Part shown: positions 23,290 through 35,501 of the stretch, one piece after another
How positions within the stretch are numbered: the stretch's first letter is position 1
How the letters are laid out: each line of letters begins with the position of its first letter
Assembly: GCA_032622095.1 (NCBI GenBank)
Contig: CP136064.1
Coordinates: 132,629,129 to 132,693,128, forward strand
Length of the DNA stretch: 64,000 nucleotides
Source of the DNA: Siphonodentalium dalli
Lineage: Eukaryota > Mollusca > Scaphopoda > Gadilida > Siphonodentaliidae
Direction of reading: 5' to 3'
Notes under the pieces: generated by a model
What the model saw: only the letters and a program-made list of their open reading frames with translations
What the model was told of the DNA's origin: nothing
Databases searched by the model: none
Made by a program: the position numbers and the translations under genes

Positions 23290-24499
23290 CAAGAGGTGTG
23301 CACTCGCGTGCTAGCATACCCCCACCGTGGCAAATTCAACCCGCATTATCCATATATAAAACCCAACAAAAAAGATTTTTAACTTTAAAGAAAAATTTGG
23401 ATTTATAATACAGGGCCACCAAACTCTGCCACGTGGTTACTATTTTTAGTGTACAAATGGCCGACGGATTTATCACCTCAAAGTAAGTACTGAGTTCTGT
23501 ATAACTGTGTTGTTCAATTGACCACTAGTAGACCCACCGGAGAGAAGGCGGAGTAAAAAAATAAAATGGAAGGATAAGATAAATTTCCATTAGATGTTTC
23601 GAGTTCTTCGTGATGCCTTCCCAACTAGTTTAACTTGCCTATTGTCGACGTATAGCAAGTTGCGATTGCGCTCAAACAATTTCACTTTAATCGTCAATAC
23701 AGTCGCTAAACGGAGTTAAACTATTCATTTAAATAGTGCACGAGAAACACAATGTCTCTGAAATATTTGTAATATGCACTTGTTGGCAAATTGTTAACAA
23801 TTGTTTGTCATAAACCAAGTTATTTAAAAAGGGTAACGCCCATACTGCGGGTAACGCTCACATCACACACACGGATATTCACATTTTCACACCAGTTTCG
23901 ATTCATTTTAGCCAGTGGATATAATGAGTTGACTATTTTCTTACTTGAGAATGATTTTTATATCTTCCACAGGTTATATATGTCGCAATGACAGAGTCAT
24001 CACTACCAAGTTCTCAAAAGAAGTGTGCATATGGTGTCCTACGAACAATCTACTCAGGAAAGTGTGGGGAAATGAACAAATGGAACGAAACGTTGCCAGT
24101 TTCATACTCATGCATGTAATCAAACGATCGACAGTTCTTTACTTAACTGATTAAAGTATCTTATTAAGTTACACAATCATTCTTTATTATAATTTCTAGA
24201 TTATATGCCCAGGGATGTGTTTATTATTAACAACATGCATAACTATATATATGCATCTGAAAGAACCCAGATGTGTGCATATAGTCATACCCATTTAATG
24301 TATTGCATGGGTACTATTTTTTATACATTTTGAAGTACACATGCGTGTTCATCTGATGAAAGCTTCATTCCAATTCTAATACCGATACTATCCAAGTGAT
24401 AATCAAATGTCAGAAGACTGAAATATCAGTACATTATTGATGTACATATAATACACTTCTCCGTGCAAATGCGATGCTTGTCCATCAGGGACTATTTAG

Positions 24500-24646
24500 A
24501 GGATATTACTTGGTTGGTTTGATATTAGGCCCCATATCATCCCGAGGTAACCTCATATCAGCCTGAGACCGAAGGCCGAAGACTGAAATGAGGTTATCAA
24601 TGGTTGATATCAGGCCTATACTATCAAACCAACCAAGTAATATCCT
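24500..24646. repeat. Foldback with ~45-bp arms
   Basis: AGGATATTACTTGGTTGG at 24500 is mirrored by CCAACCAAGTAATATCCT ending at 24646. Pairing extends imperfectly inward to GATATTAGGCC / GGCCTATACTATC. An outer ATTAATTAGA (24651) / TCTAATTAAT (24883) pair lies next to it. Likely a MITE nested in the CAGGG element. Confidence 0.6.
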
Positions 24647-24970
24647 AATTATTAATTAGATTGCCCCTTAGTGCCTTAGTAACTGACAACTCTTTCATAT
24701 GAGTGACGTCACCAAATCGATATCTACATGTTATTTAGTAGTGAAGTAGATAAATTATCGCATGTCGTGACAACTATATTACTCGGATGTGTAATAAAAT
24801 GATATTACTCGGTTTAAGGGCAAATTGAAGCGATATTCACATAGTTCGATAACAGGCCGTTCTGGACAAAAATGTCATATCTAATTAATAAGGCAAAGTA
24901 TAATCAGGTTTGGCGAATCCTACGTTCAACCATTATAGTTATATTCAAGTGGTATTGTTAAATTTGACAA

Positions 24971-25173
24971 GTCGCGGCCATATTGGATTAATCCAGCCCC
25001 CGTTCCGCGGTTTAAGTGCTACAGGTCAAAGTTCTGGAGGTGCATTCCATATATGCAACTTATATGGAATATTCCTGATTCCATATACATCGAATGCACC
25101 TCCAGAACTTTGACCTGTAGCACTTAAACCGCAGAATGGGGAGGGGGCTGCACGAATTCAATATAGCCGCGAC
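24971..25173. repeat. 203-nt palindrome, foldback MITE
   Basis: GTCGCGGCCATATTGGAT at 24971 pairs with the complement ending in GCCGCGAC at 25173. An internal stretch of ~40 bp starting CGGTTTAAGTGCTACAGG is perfectly inverted at ~25092-25131. The centre is TATGGAATATTCC. Arms of ~97 bp. No coding. Confidence 0.8.
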
Positions 25174-26266
25174 TCAGTGATCTCGCTTTAATATACAGTC
25201 ATGTTGCAATCTCAACAATACGGCAGCAAATGAACGTTATCCATATACAATTCTGTTCAGCCTTTTGCGCAAGCTTTTTTATTCAATAATCGCACAACTA
25301 AGCCTTTCTAAGTGACATTAAAGATGGTCTATCTCTGTGTATACCGGGGTATAAAATGTTAGATGTATGAATCAAAGACCCCTGTCAAGAAATTCTTCTA
25401 TGGATTAATATTGATTACATTTCGAATATGTTCTGGACTAAAAACGTGTGGTCGTTTAGCTAACGAACAACAGTGGTTACTGTTAACAGAGACCAGAAAT
25501 TTTATTGTGTAATTTTGTCACAAATAAACGTTAATTAGACTCATTATCGCTTATAACTATGTAATAAAACAATACAAACATTAAATCTGGGTCAGTTGAC
25601 GTTCGGAGCATAGCTATGGGAACACCCTAAAGATATCTATCGCTATATGGTATGGCCTGAATCAGGCCTGAATGGTCCGTTCTAAAATAGAACAATAAAG
25701 TGTCCCATCAAATCATCTCATTTTATAATAAATTATTCGAAATAAAATCATATAGATAGATAGAAGCGTTTTCGGACACTCAGGTCTTCAATTAATATAT
25801 ATTATTTTATACCCAATAAAATTGCAATATCTATACCAATGCGAGTGTTAATTGACTTCCTTACCATGACATATGGCACCATGATTAATCATTCAAATGC
25901 ACGGAGAAACAAACATGCATGGTACCATCTTCTGCGACGCTGTTTGGTTCATTTTTGTAAAATACGTTATGTTTGTTATGCACCTTCTATCAAATTCACG
26001 AAACGGGATATCCACATTCAACTCATATCGATAATTATAACTATACTTATTCATTTCAGTATGTGCCAGACCTGGTTACAGAGTTTCGAAATATAAATTC
26101 ATTTGGTCCAAAATTATATCAAAGTTCTGATATACTTACGAATACCCCGAATGCCAAATAGTTTGAATGATATCATTGAACAAGTTTCCCCCTAGCTTTG
26201 ACTTAGTTGGCTTTTTTAGGAGTCCGCAGATATCTTTGACGGTGTAGACAATATATTCGTCATATC

Positions 26267-26632
26267 TTTTTTTTTAGGACGTCAGTGTTTTTCTGCATTA
26301 TCGGTGTAGGGTGCGGTGAAATTATACACGCCCTTAATCTCTTTCTGCGAGGTGTGTATATGACAGTCCTGATCTTTATGCATACTAGTTTACACCTTTT
26401 AGTTCTGTTGAGCGACAGGTTTGACTTTATGTTCCTTGGATGCATTTTAGACTATATTCTAGAGGAAATTACAGGAATTGAATTTATCATTGGTGGGAAA
26501 TGTTCAGATACCAAGTTCAACAAACGACCTATGGTAATTTTGTTATTGAATAAAATGGTGTGGAATGTATATGTGAACGAACGTGCAACAATTGTAACTC
26601 TGATCTGTGGTGAGGAGTCAAATGTACCATAG
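26267..26632 (+). other. Open frame of unknown nature inside the CAGGG element
   Basis: A pyrimidine run ending TTTTTTTTTAG (to 26277) resembles a splice acceptor. It is followed by ~115 open codons ending in CCATAG at 26632. The product would be hydrophobic in its first half (FCIIGVGCGEIIHALNLF and MTVLIFMHTSLHLLVLL). There is no recognisable domain and no Met at the frame start. It could be an exon of the transposon's lost gene or chance. Confidence 0.2.
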
Positions 26633-28163
26633 GGTCGTGGTGATATAAGAGGCAGCAGCAGCCAGATACTTCAGACCGAATATGTGTTTAGATTGCACCG
26701 ATAGTTTGAGTTTCTGCCATTCTTTATAGCATAATATAATTATGTCGTTTGAGATATATAGATTAGAATATGTTCTTAAAGTTTTGATTGTGACGTGGAC
26801 TTTTCCACCTATTGGGAAACGTGGGGGATTAGGTGGATAACTACAACTAGAGGAGTACAAATGGAGAATTTACACTTGTGAATTTTTATCTGCGAGGTGA
26901 AATTGGAAATTACAACTTTGACCATCTCCCCTTGCCGAAAAAAGACCAACAACCAGTGCCTCGAAAAACATGTATTGGTCCCGATTGTGCTCCATAACAA
27001 TTAAGTTTTTTCTGGACACAATTAGATTTGGATTGCATTATAATACTGTTTTCCCACAGCTCTAATAATGACATGTTTCACAAATTATTTTTGTATATAA
27101 CGGGGAATTCGTTCCTTTGTTTCTATTGTAAGTAGATATAATAGATCGTAAAAATGTATCTGTTCCATTTGTAGGCTATCCGGGCCCTGTTATATTGTCC
27201 GATAGTAGAATCGTGCATTGCTCGTAGGCGTTCTCGGCTTTGTTCCATATGAATAAAGCTAGTTGATATTATATTACTGTGTGGGCGTTATCATGCCTCG
27301 TCTGTTGTCCGAGCATTACCAATATTGCATTTGAAGGCACAGAGAGGGGATAGATGCGCAAATTTGCAAGATATATTTTTAAAATCATGCAGGAATATGC
27401 TTCTCAATTTTTGTCTATTATACCAGATGGACAAATGCTCTAAATAAAGCTCAGATGCTTCTTACTGGTGAAATTGGGATAAATGTGTTGGCGTTATCAA
27501 TAAAAGCCACCAGCGCGAAAATGGGTGAAAAGTAAGAGATTGAAATTTGTGCGAAGCATCAGCATTATACGGGACTATATTTCTAAAAGCGGCTTTGTTC
27601 AATGGACACAAGAAATATATAGTTCTTCTTTCGCTATTATGGCACAACAAGAATATTTGTTGCTTTCGAGAAATAAGCATCGGAAGCGAGAATTAGCTAT
27701 TTGTTATGAGTGTTTCGTTACCCATCACGTGACCGAGTTTAGTGGCCCTGTAATATCGATATGGTGTCGCAAGAAGCTTGTACAGAAAAAAATTTGAAAA
27801 CAAAATATTCAAATTGGTTTATATTTGTTCGAATGATTGCAGAAACCCAAAAAAGAGTAGAAAATGAAATGCAACATAACTTTGGTAAAAATCATTGTTC
27901 CGAACCCATATTCGAAGAAACTTCCGGAAAATATCCTAACTTGATAGCATCCACACAAAAAAAATCCCAAAATTTTCTGTCAAAATAAGTCAAAAATGAA
28001 GTGTAATGTTAGGAAAAACAGTGCCAACCAACCCTGAGCTGCATCATGTAGAGAGGGTGTTGTGAGAAGCATGTATACCAAAAATTATTGAAATCGGTTC
28101 ATATTTGTTAAAGTTATTAAGTCGGACAGAATTTTCTAAGTCGAAAAGTAAGGCGTAACTTAA

Positions 28164-31100
28164 CAAGACAGTCAATGACTGTGGGGTCGCTCACCAGACT
28201 GCAAAGACTGATAAGACTGGGACTCTGGAGACCAAAACGGTGAGCACTTTTCATAATCACTTTAAAAGAAGTAGATTTAAACAGGATATGTGGCTAGAGA
28301 GACTTCAAGTATGTAGCTTGGTAAAAAACCACCTTGAAATTGCCAACTGTACACTACTGATCACCCCCCTCCTCCAGCTCAACAAGTCCCCTCCCGACCG
28401 GGATCCAGACTCCCAAGTCTTAGGTTGGAATTTCACAACCAACACCTCAAACTTTCTCAATTGTTGGAAATTTCCAATCTCACAAGCGCCTTTTTCTAAA
28501 ACCATTTAAACATGTTTGAAGCCCAATTATCCATGGACCCAAAACACAATACATGTATGTCAGACCAATCAGTCAGGTGGTTCCAAGGTAGATGTTTTAA
28601 TGAATTTGGTATTTCTATGATTTTATTGGACACAAAAGTGTTAACTCCCCATAGACTGCCATTTCTTGACAGGTTGAGCTCATTTTAACAAATCTGTATC
28701 TCAGTCACTAAAGGATCTTCCTGATTCCTCCATACTATATGTAAGCTAAATTGTCCAAAATCCCTTGAGAAGACATTTTAAGAATTACTATAGAGACATA
28801 TATAGTTATGTCCCTGGTCCCACCCTTTTAACCTGGTGACCCCATCTGAATAAATTTGAATCCCAGACACCAAAGAACCCTTCATACATATCATAAATAT
28901 CAGTCAAATAGACCTGATGGTCCTTGTGAAGGAAGCATATTAAGAGGGAAACTGTCCTTCGCTTGGCCCCTATTTGACCAGGTGACCCCATTAAAAAAAT
29001 CTGAATTGCAGTCAAGGAAGAACATTCCATTCTATATAAGCCAACTAGTTCTTGCAAACATATTTTAAGAATTACTATGTAGTGAAATAGTTAAGTCTCT
29101 TGCTCTGCCCTTATTTGACTTTGTGATCCCATTTTCACAAATCTGATAAGGATAAAAATTAAGTTCCCCAGTTGAAGTTGGTGATATTCACCCATTGGGC
29201 ACCTCATTTATGAATTTTATCTTCTGCAAATTAGGGGATATAGAAACTTCCTAGAAGGGAAATTTAACTAACAACAATGTAAATTTGATACTATAGATAC
29301 TTCCCAGAAGATGAGGCCTAAGCAGAATGAGGTCGTCAGAGGGTGAATTTGGTGATGCTAGCCTGCTGTGCCGGATAGCATCACAAAAAGCGTGTCTGTT
29401 CCTACATTGTGTATGCCTGGCCTCAAGCAACACAATGTATTATACAACAAGCCTTGAAATAGTGTGATAGTGTGTCTGTCATTTGCAGAGTGAGGTCCCC
29501 AGAGGGTGAATTTAGTGACGCTAAATTCACCCTCTGGGGACCTCATTCTGATAAAGTCCTCAACTGCTATGGAAGACCTAGAATAAAATTGAATTTCCCC
29601 AGTTGAAGTTGGTGATGTTCACCCATTGGGCCCCTCAATTATGAATTTTATCTTCTGCAAATTAGGGGATATAGAAACTTCCTAGAAGGGAAATTTAACT
29701 AACAACAATGTAAATTTGATACTATAGATACTTCCCAGAAGATGAGGCCTAAGCAGAATGAGGTCCCCAAATGGTGAATTTGGTGATGCTAGCCTTGAAT
29801 CAAGCTTTGAAATAGTCTGTCTGTTATTTGCAGAATGAGGTACCCAGAGGGTGAATTTAGTGAGGCTATCCTGCACAGCGGGCTAGTATCACTAAATTCA
29901 CCCTCTGGGGACCTCATTCTGATAAGGCCCTCAACTGCTATGGAAGACCTAGAATAAGATTGAAGTTCCCCAGTTGAAATTGGTGATGTTCACCCATTGG
30001 GCACCTCAATCATGAATTTTATCTTCTGCAAATTAAGGGATACAGAAACTTCCTAGAAGGGAAATTTAACTAACAACAATGTAAATTTGATACTATAGAT
30101 ACTTCCCAGAAGATGAGGCCTAAGCAGAATGAGATCTTGAGACTCTAGATACTTCCCAGAAGATTAGGCCTAAGCGGAATAAGGTTCTCAGAGGGTGTAT
30201 TTGGTTATGCTAGCCTGCTGTGTAGGATAGCGTCACTAAATTCACCCTCTGGGAACCTCATTCTGGCTCTGCCAGGCACTCTTTGAGAAAATGAAATTAA
30301 TCTGATTTTAATGACCACTGAGTGATAATATAAACAACAAGGGTGCTTCATTGATAACACCATTAATCTCATTTAAATTATGGATGACATGAATACACTC
30401 CCTGGGGACTCTGTCTAAGGCTGCAGAATCTTTATCTCTCTATCTGCCTTGCCATGTCTATCAGTTCATAGGAGAGTTGCCTTGTAATGGGAATTTAAAT
30501 GAATATACTTTATTTACCTGTGAGTTAGGATATGAGATAGGGTGGAATGCTGTTGGTTGGGGGTGGGGTTCTGGGTCATGTGGGGGGGGGGGGGGTGATA
30601 TATATTTTTTGTATGTTAAATTGATCAAGGAGTTCCTGAATTTTTTATTATTTTTTGGGGAATTATGGCCCTGGCTCCACCACTATTTGACCCAGTGACC
30701 CCATTTGAACAAATCTGAACCCCAGTCATTCAATGACCCCACATACCAAATATAAACTAAATTGGCTTAATGGTTATTGACAAGAAGTCGTTATAAGAAT
30801 TACCAAGGAGGAATATAGTTATGGCCCTGGTTTCGCAACTGTTTGACACAGTGACCTCATTTGAACAAATATTAATGACAGTCACCTAGGGAACATCCAC
30901 CCCAAATATGATCAAAATGCAAAAATGTAATTTTTTGGTTTTTAGAGTTATGTCCCTGGCTCTGCCCCTAATTGACCCAGTGACCCAATTTGAACAAATC
31001 TGATTCCCAGTCACCCAAGGTCCCTCAGTACCAAATATAAGCTAATTCGGCCCAACATTTTTGTAGAAGAAGTCATTGTAAGAATTACTATGAGTTATGG

Positions 31101-31474
31101 CCCTGGTTTCTCAACTAATTGACCGGGTGACCTCATTTGAACAAATTTGAACACCAGTCACCAAAGGACCCTCCATACCAAATATTAGCTAAATCGGCAC
31201 AATGGTTATGGACAAGAAGTTGTTGTAAGAATTACTGTGGAGGAATAGAATTATGGCCCTGGTTTCGCAACTATTTGACCCAGTGACCTCATTTGAACAA
31301 ATCTGAATGAGAGTCACCTAGGGAACATCCACACCAAATATGAACCAATTTGGTATGATGGTTTCAGAGGAGAAGATGTTTTTAAAAAAAGTTGACGGAC
31401 AGACGGACGGACGGACGACGGACGAGGAGTGATGACTATAGCTCCACCGGAGACTTTGTCTCAGGTGAGCTAAA
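28164..31474 (+). mobile_element. T2 Helentron-like element, copy B, complete
   Basis: 5' palindrome ACAGTCAATGACTGT (28168-28182) and TCGCTCACC. Then a ~1-kb body, palindrome-bearing tandem units (29160-30266), units of TTTGACCCAGTGACCTC type (30670-31340), the GGACGGACGG microsatellite (31395-31425) and the 3' hairpin CTCCACCGGAGAC-TTT-GTCTCAGGTGAGC (31441-31470). It is inserted in T3 copy A: the sequence on both sides matches T3 copy B around 47600-47625, which gives its ends within a few bases. No protein-coding gene. Confidence 0.8.
29160..30270 (+). repeat. T2 internal tandem units with strong hairpin boxes
   Basis: TTCCCCAGTTGAAGTTGG recurs at ~29163, 29596 and 29965 (steps of ~430 and ~370 bp). 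Each unit contains an inverted pair reading GAGGTCCCCAGAGGG ... CCCTCTGGGGACCTC. At 29492-29544 the stem is 24 bp and perfect with a 5-nt loop. At 29838-29920 and 30170-30266 the arms are separated by ~30 nt. The same boxes occur at 5990-6080, 55572-55660 and 55863-55953. Confidence 0.75.
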
Positions 31475-31636
31475 AAAAAGAATGTCGGACCGCACCGCAA
31501 TTAGCATCATGCGGAGAGGCGGTCCTAAGGAGATTGCATACACAAAATTATTGATATCGGTTCATAGTTGTTCGAGTTATGAGGTCGGACAGATGGACGG
31601 ATGGACGGACGTACGAACAAATGGGTACATGTAGAT

Positions 31637-32115
31637 ATGTGGCTCCGACCTATGTGGCTAGAAATGGTAATGTGGCTTTAGTTTTTATGTGGCTTCTCAA
31701 GTAGCCATAAAATTTTATGTGGCTATCAAGTAGTAGATAGTGATAAAACTCCAGATTATGGATTCATAACATGTTGGAATTATAGCAGAAGAAGCTGATT
31801 AAAACTCAAAAACTTGCACACAGCAACTGGGACAGTGGAATAGGAGAAACTGACAGGTCCGTGATTGGGTGGCTAGCCACATAAATGTCAGTCAGTGTCC
31901 AACATCTCCTATTGGCAGGTCATGGATGTCTAAATCGATGGACTTTTTGTTTCCAAATTTAGAGTGACTACAAAATTAAATAAGCTGATTAGGCCAAATA
32001 GATCATTTTTGAACGTCCATCTGAAAGCTGTTACGTGGCTAGCCACGCAACGGAAGTTATGCACATAAATATCCATTTTACACAATCTTAGCCACATAAG
32101 TAGTCATTAGTAAAC
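31637..32115. mobile_element. Insertion with ATGTGGCT subterminal repeats
   Basis: The segment begins ATATGTGGCTCC and ends CTTAGCCACATAAG, so TATGTGGCT is inverted at its ends. ATGTGGCT or ACGTGGCT recurs at least six times and AGCCAC at least three times inside, including GTGGCTAGCCAC near 31870. It is absent from T3 copy B at the matching place (~47735). No coding. Exact ends and target duplication unresolved. Confidence 0.55.
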
Positions 32116-32205
32116 ACGGACGGATGGCTCGACGGACACACTGAGAGAGAAAGTGTGACGGACAGACGCAGTCAATCCAGTATACCCCCCATTTTCGAAG
32201 TTATT

Positions 32206-35049
32206 AAACGGTAAGTTTATATATTGTCTCCAAGCAGCAATCAACAACATCTTTCGGTGATACACCTTGAAACAGTTATGTAGGAATTTGTATGCCTAAC
32301 ACATACGTAATACGCCTTTTGCATAACAGGCATGTGAATTGTTGTATTTGGCGTGTCAAGTCGTCATAATTTTTCGAAATTTTATCGAGGCGGCGAAATG
32401 TTTGCTTTTTCGTATTTTTTTGGTCCTGGGCTCATGCATCCGCAAATTTATGTATTGTTGTGGATAGATTAGATCACCACACATCTTCGGAATGCAAAAC
32501 CGGCGATATTTTTATTGTCTAACTCCGAAAAATGACCTTTGAAAATTTCAAAATGTTCAGGTTCGGATTCGCAACATTCGCGAAGATTTTGTTCAGTTTC
32601 AGACACAATTTTCGTTCAGGTTTGGACAAATTTGGTTCAGGTTCGGACAATTTTAGTTCAGGTTCGGACGCATCAAAACCTGACCTATAAATGACATGCC
32701 GAGGTGCAGTCTCGATCTTATTGTACGTGTTATTAACGAACATGCACTGTTAATTTGTTATATCTAAATATGGCAGCTGAAATTTCCAAATATAGGTGGT
32801 AAATTCTCCGAATTAATGGGATACAAGCCACAGTTGAATATTCTCGAGCAATGTCTACTATAAACCAGCTAGTGGGAATTATTACATTTTACATATGAGC
32901 AACAGTGGTATTAAACTTATCTTCTGAAATATCGGGGATACATGGATATTTAATACCTAGTTCTCGATTTTGAACCCCGAGGCGGAGCCAAACGGTTTCA
33001 AAAAGAGACATCCGGGTATTAAATCTCCTAGTATCCCACAATGTTGGCGGAGCTAACGATTTTGTCTCACATCAATAGCTACCATGTGGTGTGCCTTTTA
33101 TAGGTTATCAGATAAATTCACACCAATCAGCACCAATAAGAATAATTCAGTAGCAGACCTATCGATCCTTTTTTAGGTGACGTCAATTAAGCTCAGCGCA
33201 CTAGAACAATGTCATGATTGGTGAAACTGCTAGTTCAAGGGTAATTCATAACCACGATGTTTCACGTACTTTTATAAGCCCACTGTCAAGAGTTACGGGA
33301 CATGGTGCATGACTTAAACGTGACTTTGTTGTCAGTCAGATTGTTAGTTACAACCGGGTGTGGGGACAAGCGATGTTTGTTATATGTTTCCCTATGAAAT
33401 TTTAAATGACATACGATGAGCTCTCTTTCGTCAGGACCTTGGCATGGATAATAATTTTCAAACGTTATCTTACTGTAGATACTTCTGTTTAAAAAAGGGT
33501 ACACAATTATTGACACGTGTATTATCAATGGAACTACGCGAAATTCCGCGGACGACTGAAAATAGTTTATTACTGTGATAAGTTCTAAAGAAAAACAAAT
33601 TATCCGTTTTATTACGTATTCAGTTATTTGTTAATTGGGTTTCTGTGTGTAATATTTAACCATTGGGTAGGCACTATTCTCTTAAGCGCATGAAGGAAAT
33701 TTTCCACCAAAATTTAGAGATGCTTAATTTGCCAACGGAACAGCTGATGTTTGCATAAGTTTCGCTACTTCGGCGTCTAAATTCTTGTTTCGATAAATAA
33801 ATACTTGTAGTTTTGCAGAATTGCTTACCATAAGCATAACATAAAGAGAACACATATGGTTTCTCGAATAATATATTCCTGAAATATCGCCGCTCGTGAA
33901 GATTCGCATATTGCAGGTATTATTCGGCAAACCATATATATATAGGTATTCTCTATGTTCGCATAGTGCTGAATAGAACGCAACAGGTTCGGGCTCTAAT
34001 TAATAGTCCTGCATAATAGTCGTGTGAGAAATGGTTAACTTGTAACTCGATTCAACATTTAGAAATGAGGCAAAACGCATAATGCTTATATTGAAAAGAA
34101 TATGTTTCGTGTGAATACCCAAATACATGTATATCATCCAATTATTGGTACAAAATATATATTGTCTATCTACCAAGTATTTATGGGCAAATTGTTGGAA
34201 CAGCTATATAATCACATTAATCGTATAAGCAGTCTAACAAAATAGAATTACTGTTCGTGGCTCGTTTCTGCGCTTTATGTCTGGGAATATATTGTTAATA
34301 TATAGAGACTGGGGGTAAATACATCATTACACGGCTTGTTGAGGGGGGATCGCCTCGGGGGATATGAGCCTCTACCGGGGCACACCACACAGTATCCCCC
34401 TCAAAAAGCTGTGTAACTTATGTTGTGGACAGCTATCTTCTCATCTATGTGCGGCGACCTTCGTGGCATCGTATGTGGATGTGGGGAATCACGTGATCGC
34501 ATACATCTCACACGCATAAAATAAGAAAGTCCGCCCAAATTATTCACGAGTGGGCTAAAACCATGCCTCGTGTTCCCCATTTATCGTTTCTTTTACGAAT
34601 GGAAGAAAATCAAATGCACAAAAACGCAATAAGAACGCGACTGTACCTCGGTGTGTCATTTTTATGCGAAGTTTTTGATGCGTCCGAACCTGAACCAAAT
34701 TTGTCCGAACCTGAACGAAAATTGTGTCTGAACCTGAAAAAAATCATCGCGAATGTTGCGAATTCGAACCTGAACATTTTGAAATTTTCAAAGGTCGTTT
34801 TTCGGAGTTAGACAATAAAAAATATCGCCGGTTTTGCATTCCGAAGATGTGTGGTGACCTAATATACCCACAACAATACATAAATTTCTGACGACTTGAC
34901 ACGCCAAATACAACAATTCACATGCCTGTTATGCAAAAGGCGTATTACGTATGTGTTGGGCATACAAATTCCTTCATAACTGTTTCAAGGTGTATCACCG
35001 AAAGATGTCGCTAATTGCTGCTTGGAGACAATATATACACTTACCGTTT
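32206..35049. mobile_element. Long-TIR element with GTCCGAACCTGAA subterminal repeats
   Basis: AAACGGTAAG at 32206 is inverted as CTTACCGTTT ending at 35049. Pairing continues inward for about 370-480 bp on each side (for example GGCGTGTCAAGTCGTC / GACGACTTGACACGCC), with a ~100-bp block near 32380 missing from the right arm. The inner ends carry three to four copies of TTCAGGTTCGGAC. The 2-kb interior has only short frames without domains, a foldback at 32934-33038 and a hairpin at 34328-34416. No target duplication was identified. Confidence 0.65.
34328..34416. repeat. Imperfect hairpin, ~23-bp arms
   Basis: TTACACGGCTTGTTGAGGGG pairs with CCCCTCAAAAAGCTGTGTAA across a ~40-nt GC-rich loop. 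It lies inside the long-TIR element. Function unknown. Confidence 0.55.
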
Positions 35050-35501
35050 ATCTGATTTAGTTGGCGCCGCCATCTTGGAATGTCCGAACCTAAACGGGTA
35101 TCCGACAGTGAGTTTGAGTTAGGCCACAAAAAAAACAATTTGATTCTCAGGCAATTTGTTTTAAATGAAACGAGGGTTTTATTTTTATTTTTTTCTGCCC
35201 ACAGACTGGCATAGTAAAACGAATGACAAATTATGACATTGTGCTACCCGTACATTATATTGGGATTACCTAGAATGATATATATTGATATGAATTAAAT
35301 AATCGGCACAATAATGTTTTACACGCAGAACTACATTGTACATATCCGATTCATATAAAAATACGGAATGTAAATAGTCAAAACGAAAAGATAAAGTGAT
35401 CTTCAAAACTATCATAGAAAGTCTTGATTCACTTATTCTGCTGACTAAATAGAGACCGTATGTATATGTACCGCAATAGATGATAGACAATAAAACTTCA
35501 A
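35050..35501. other. No gene seen
   Basis: Contains one further GTCCGAACCTAAACGGGT motif at ~35087, possibly a solo fragment of the long-TIR family, plus an AAGATGGCGGC-like box (GCCGCCATCTTGG) at ~35066. Otherwise AT-rich and featureless. Confidence 0.4.

Larger units (their letters stand above)
23411..27750. mobile_element. 4.34-kb CAGGG-ended transposon, 5-bp target duplication TAATA
   Basis: Left end CAGGGCCACCAAACTC; right end (reverse complement) CAGGGCCACTAAACTC; both are followed by an ACGTG. TAATA flanks both sides (23406-23410, 27751-27755). The T3 copy at 47255-47275 shows the empty site with one TAATA, which proves insertion. The interior holds two foldbacks (24500-24646, 24971-25173) but no recognisable transposase, so it looks non-autonomous or decayed. 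Confidence 0.8.
23290..32199 (+). mobile_element. T3 Helentron-like element, copy A, split into four pieces by insertions
   Basis: The 5' end CAAGAGGTGTGCACTCGCG and CATACCCCCACC is at 23290. The remaining body pieces match the uninterrupted copy B (47150-47829) at 27751-28163, 31480-31620 and 32116-32199. Between them are the CAGGG element (23411-27750), T2 copy B (28164-31474) and an ATGTGGCT element (~31637-32115). The tail stops at TATACCCCCCATTTTCGAAG and lacks the G-rich arm, where the long-TIR element begins. Original element length ~680 bp. Confidence 0.75.

Noticed and set aside
25839-26161. Two overlapping plus-strand frames inside the CAGGG element
   Set aside because: Residue composition is that of translated AT-rich DNA, with no motif and no splice signals.
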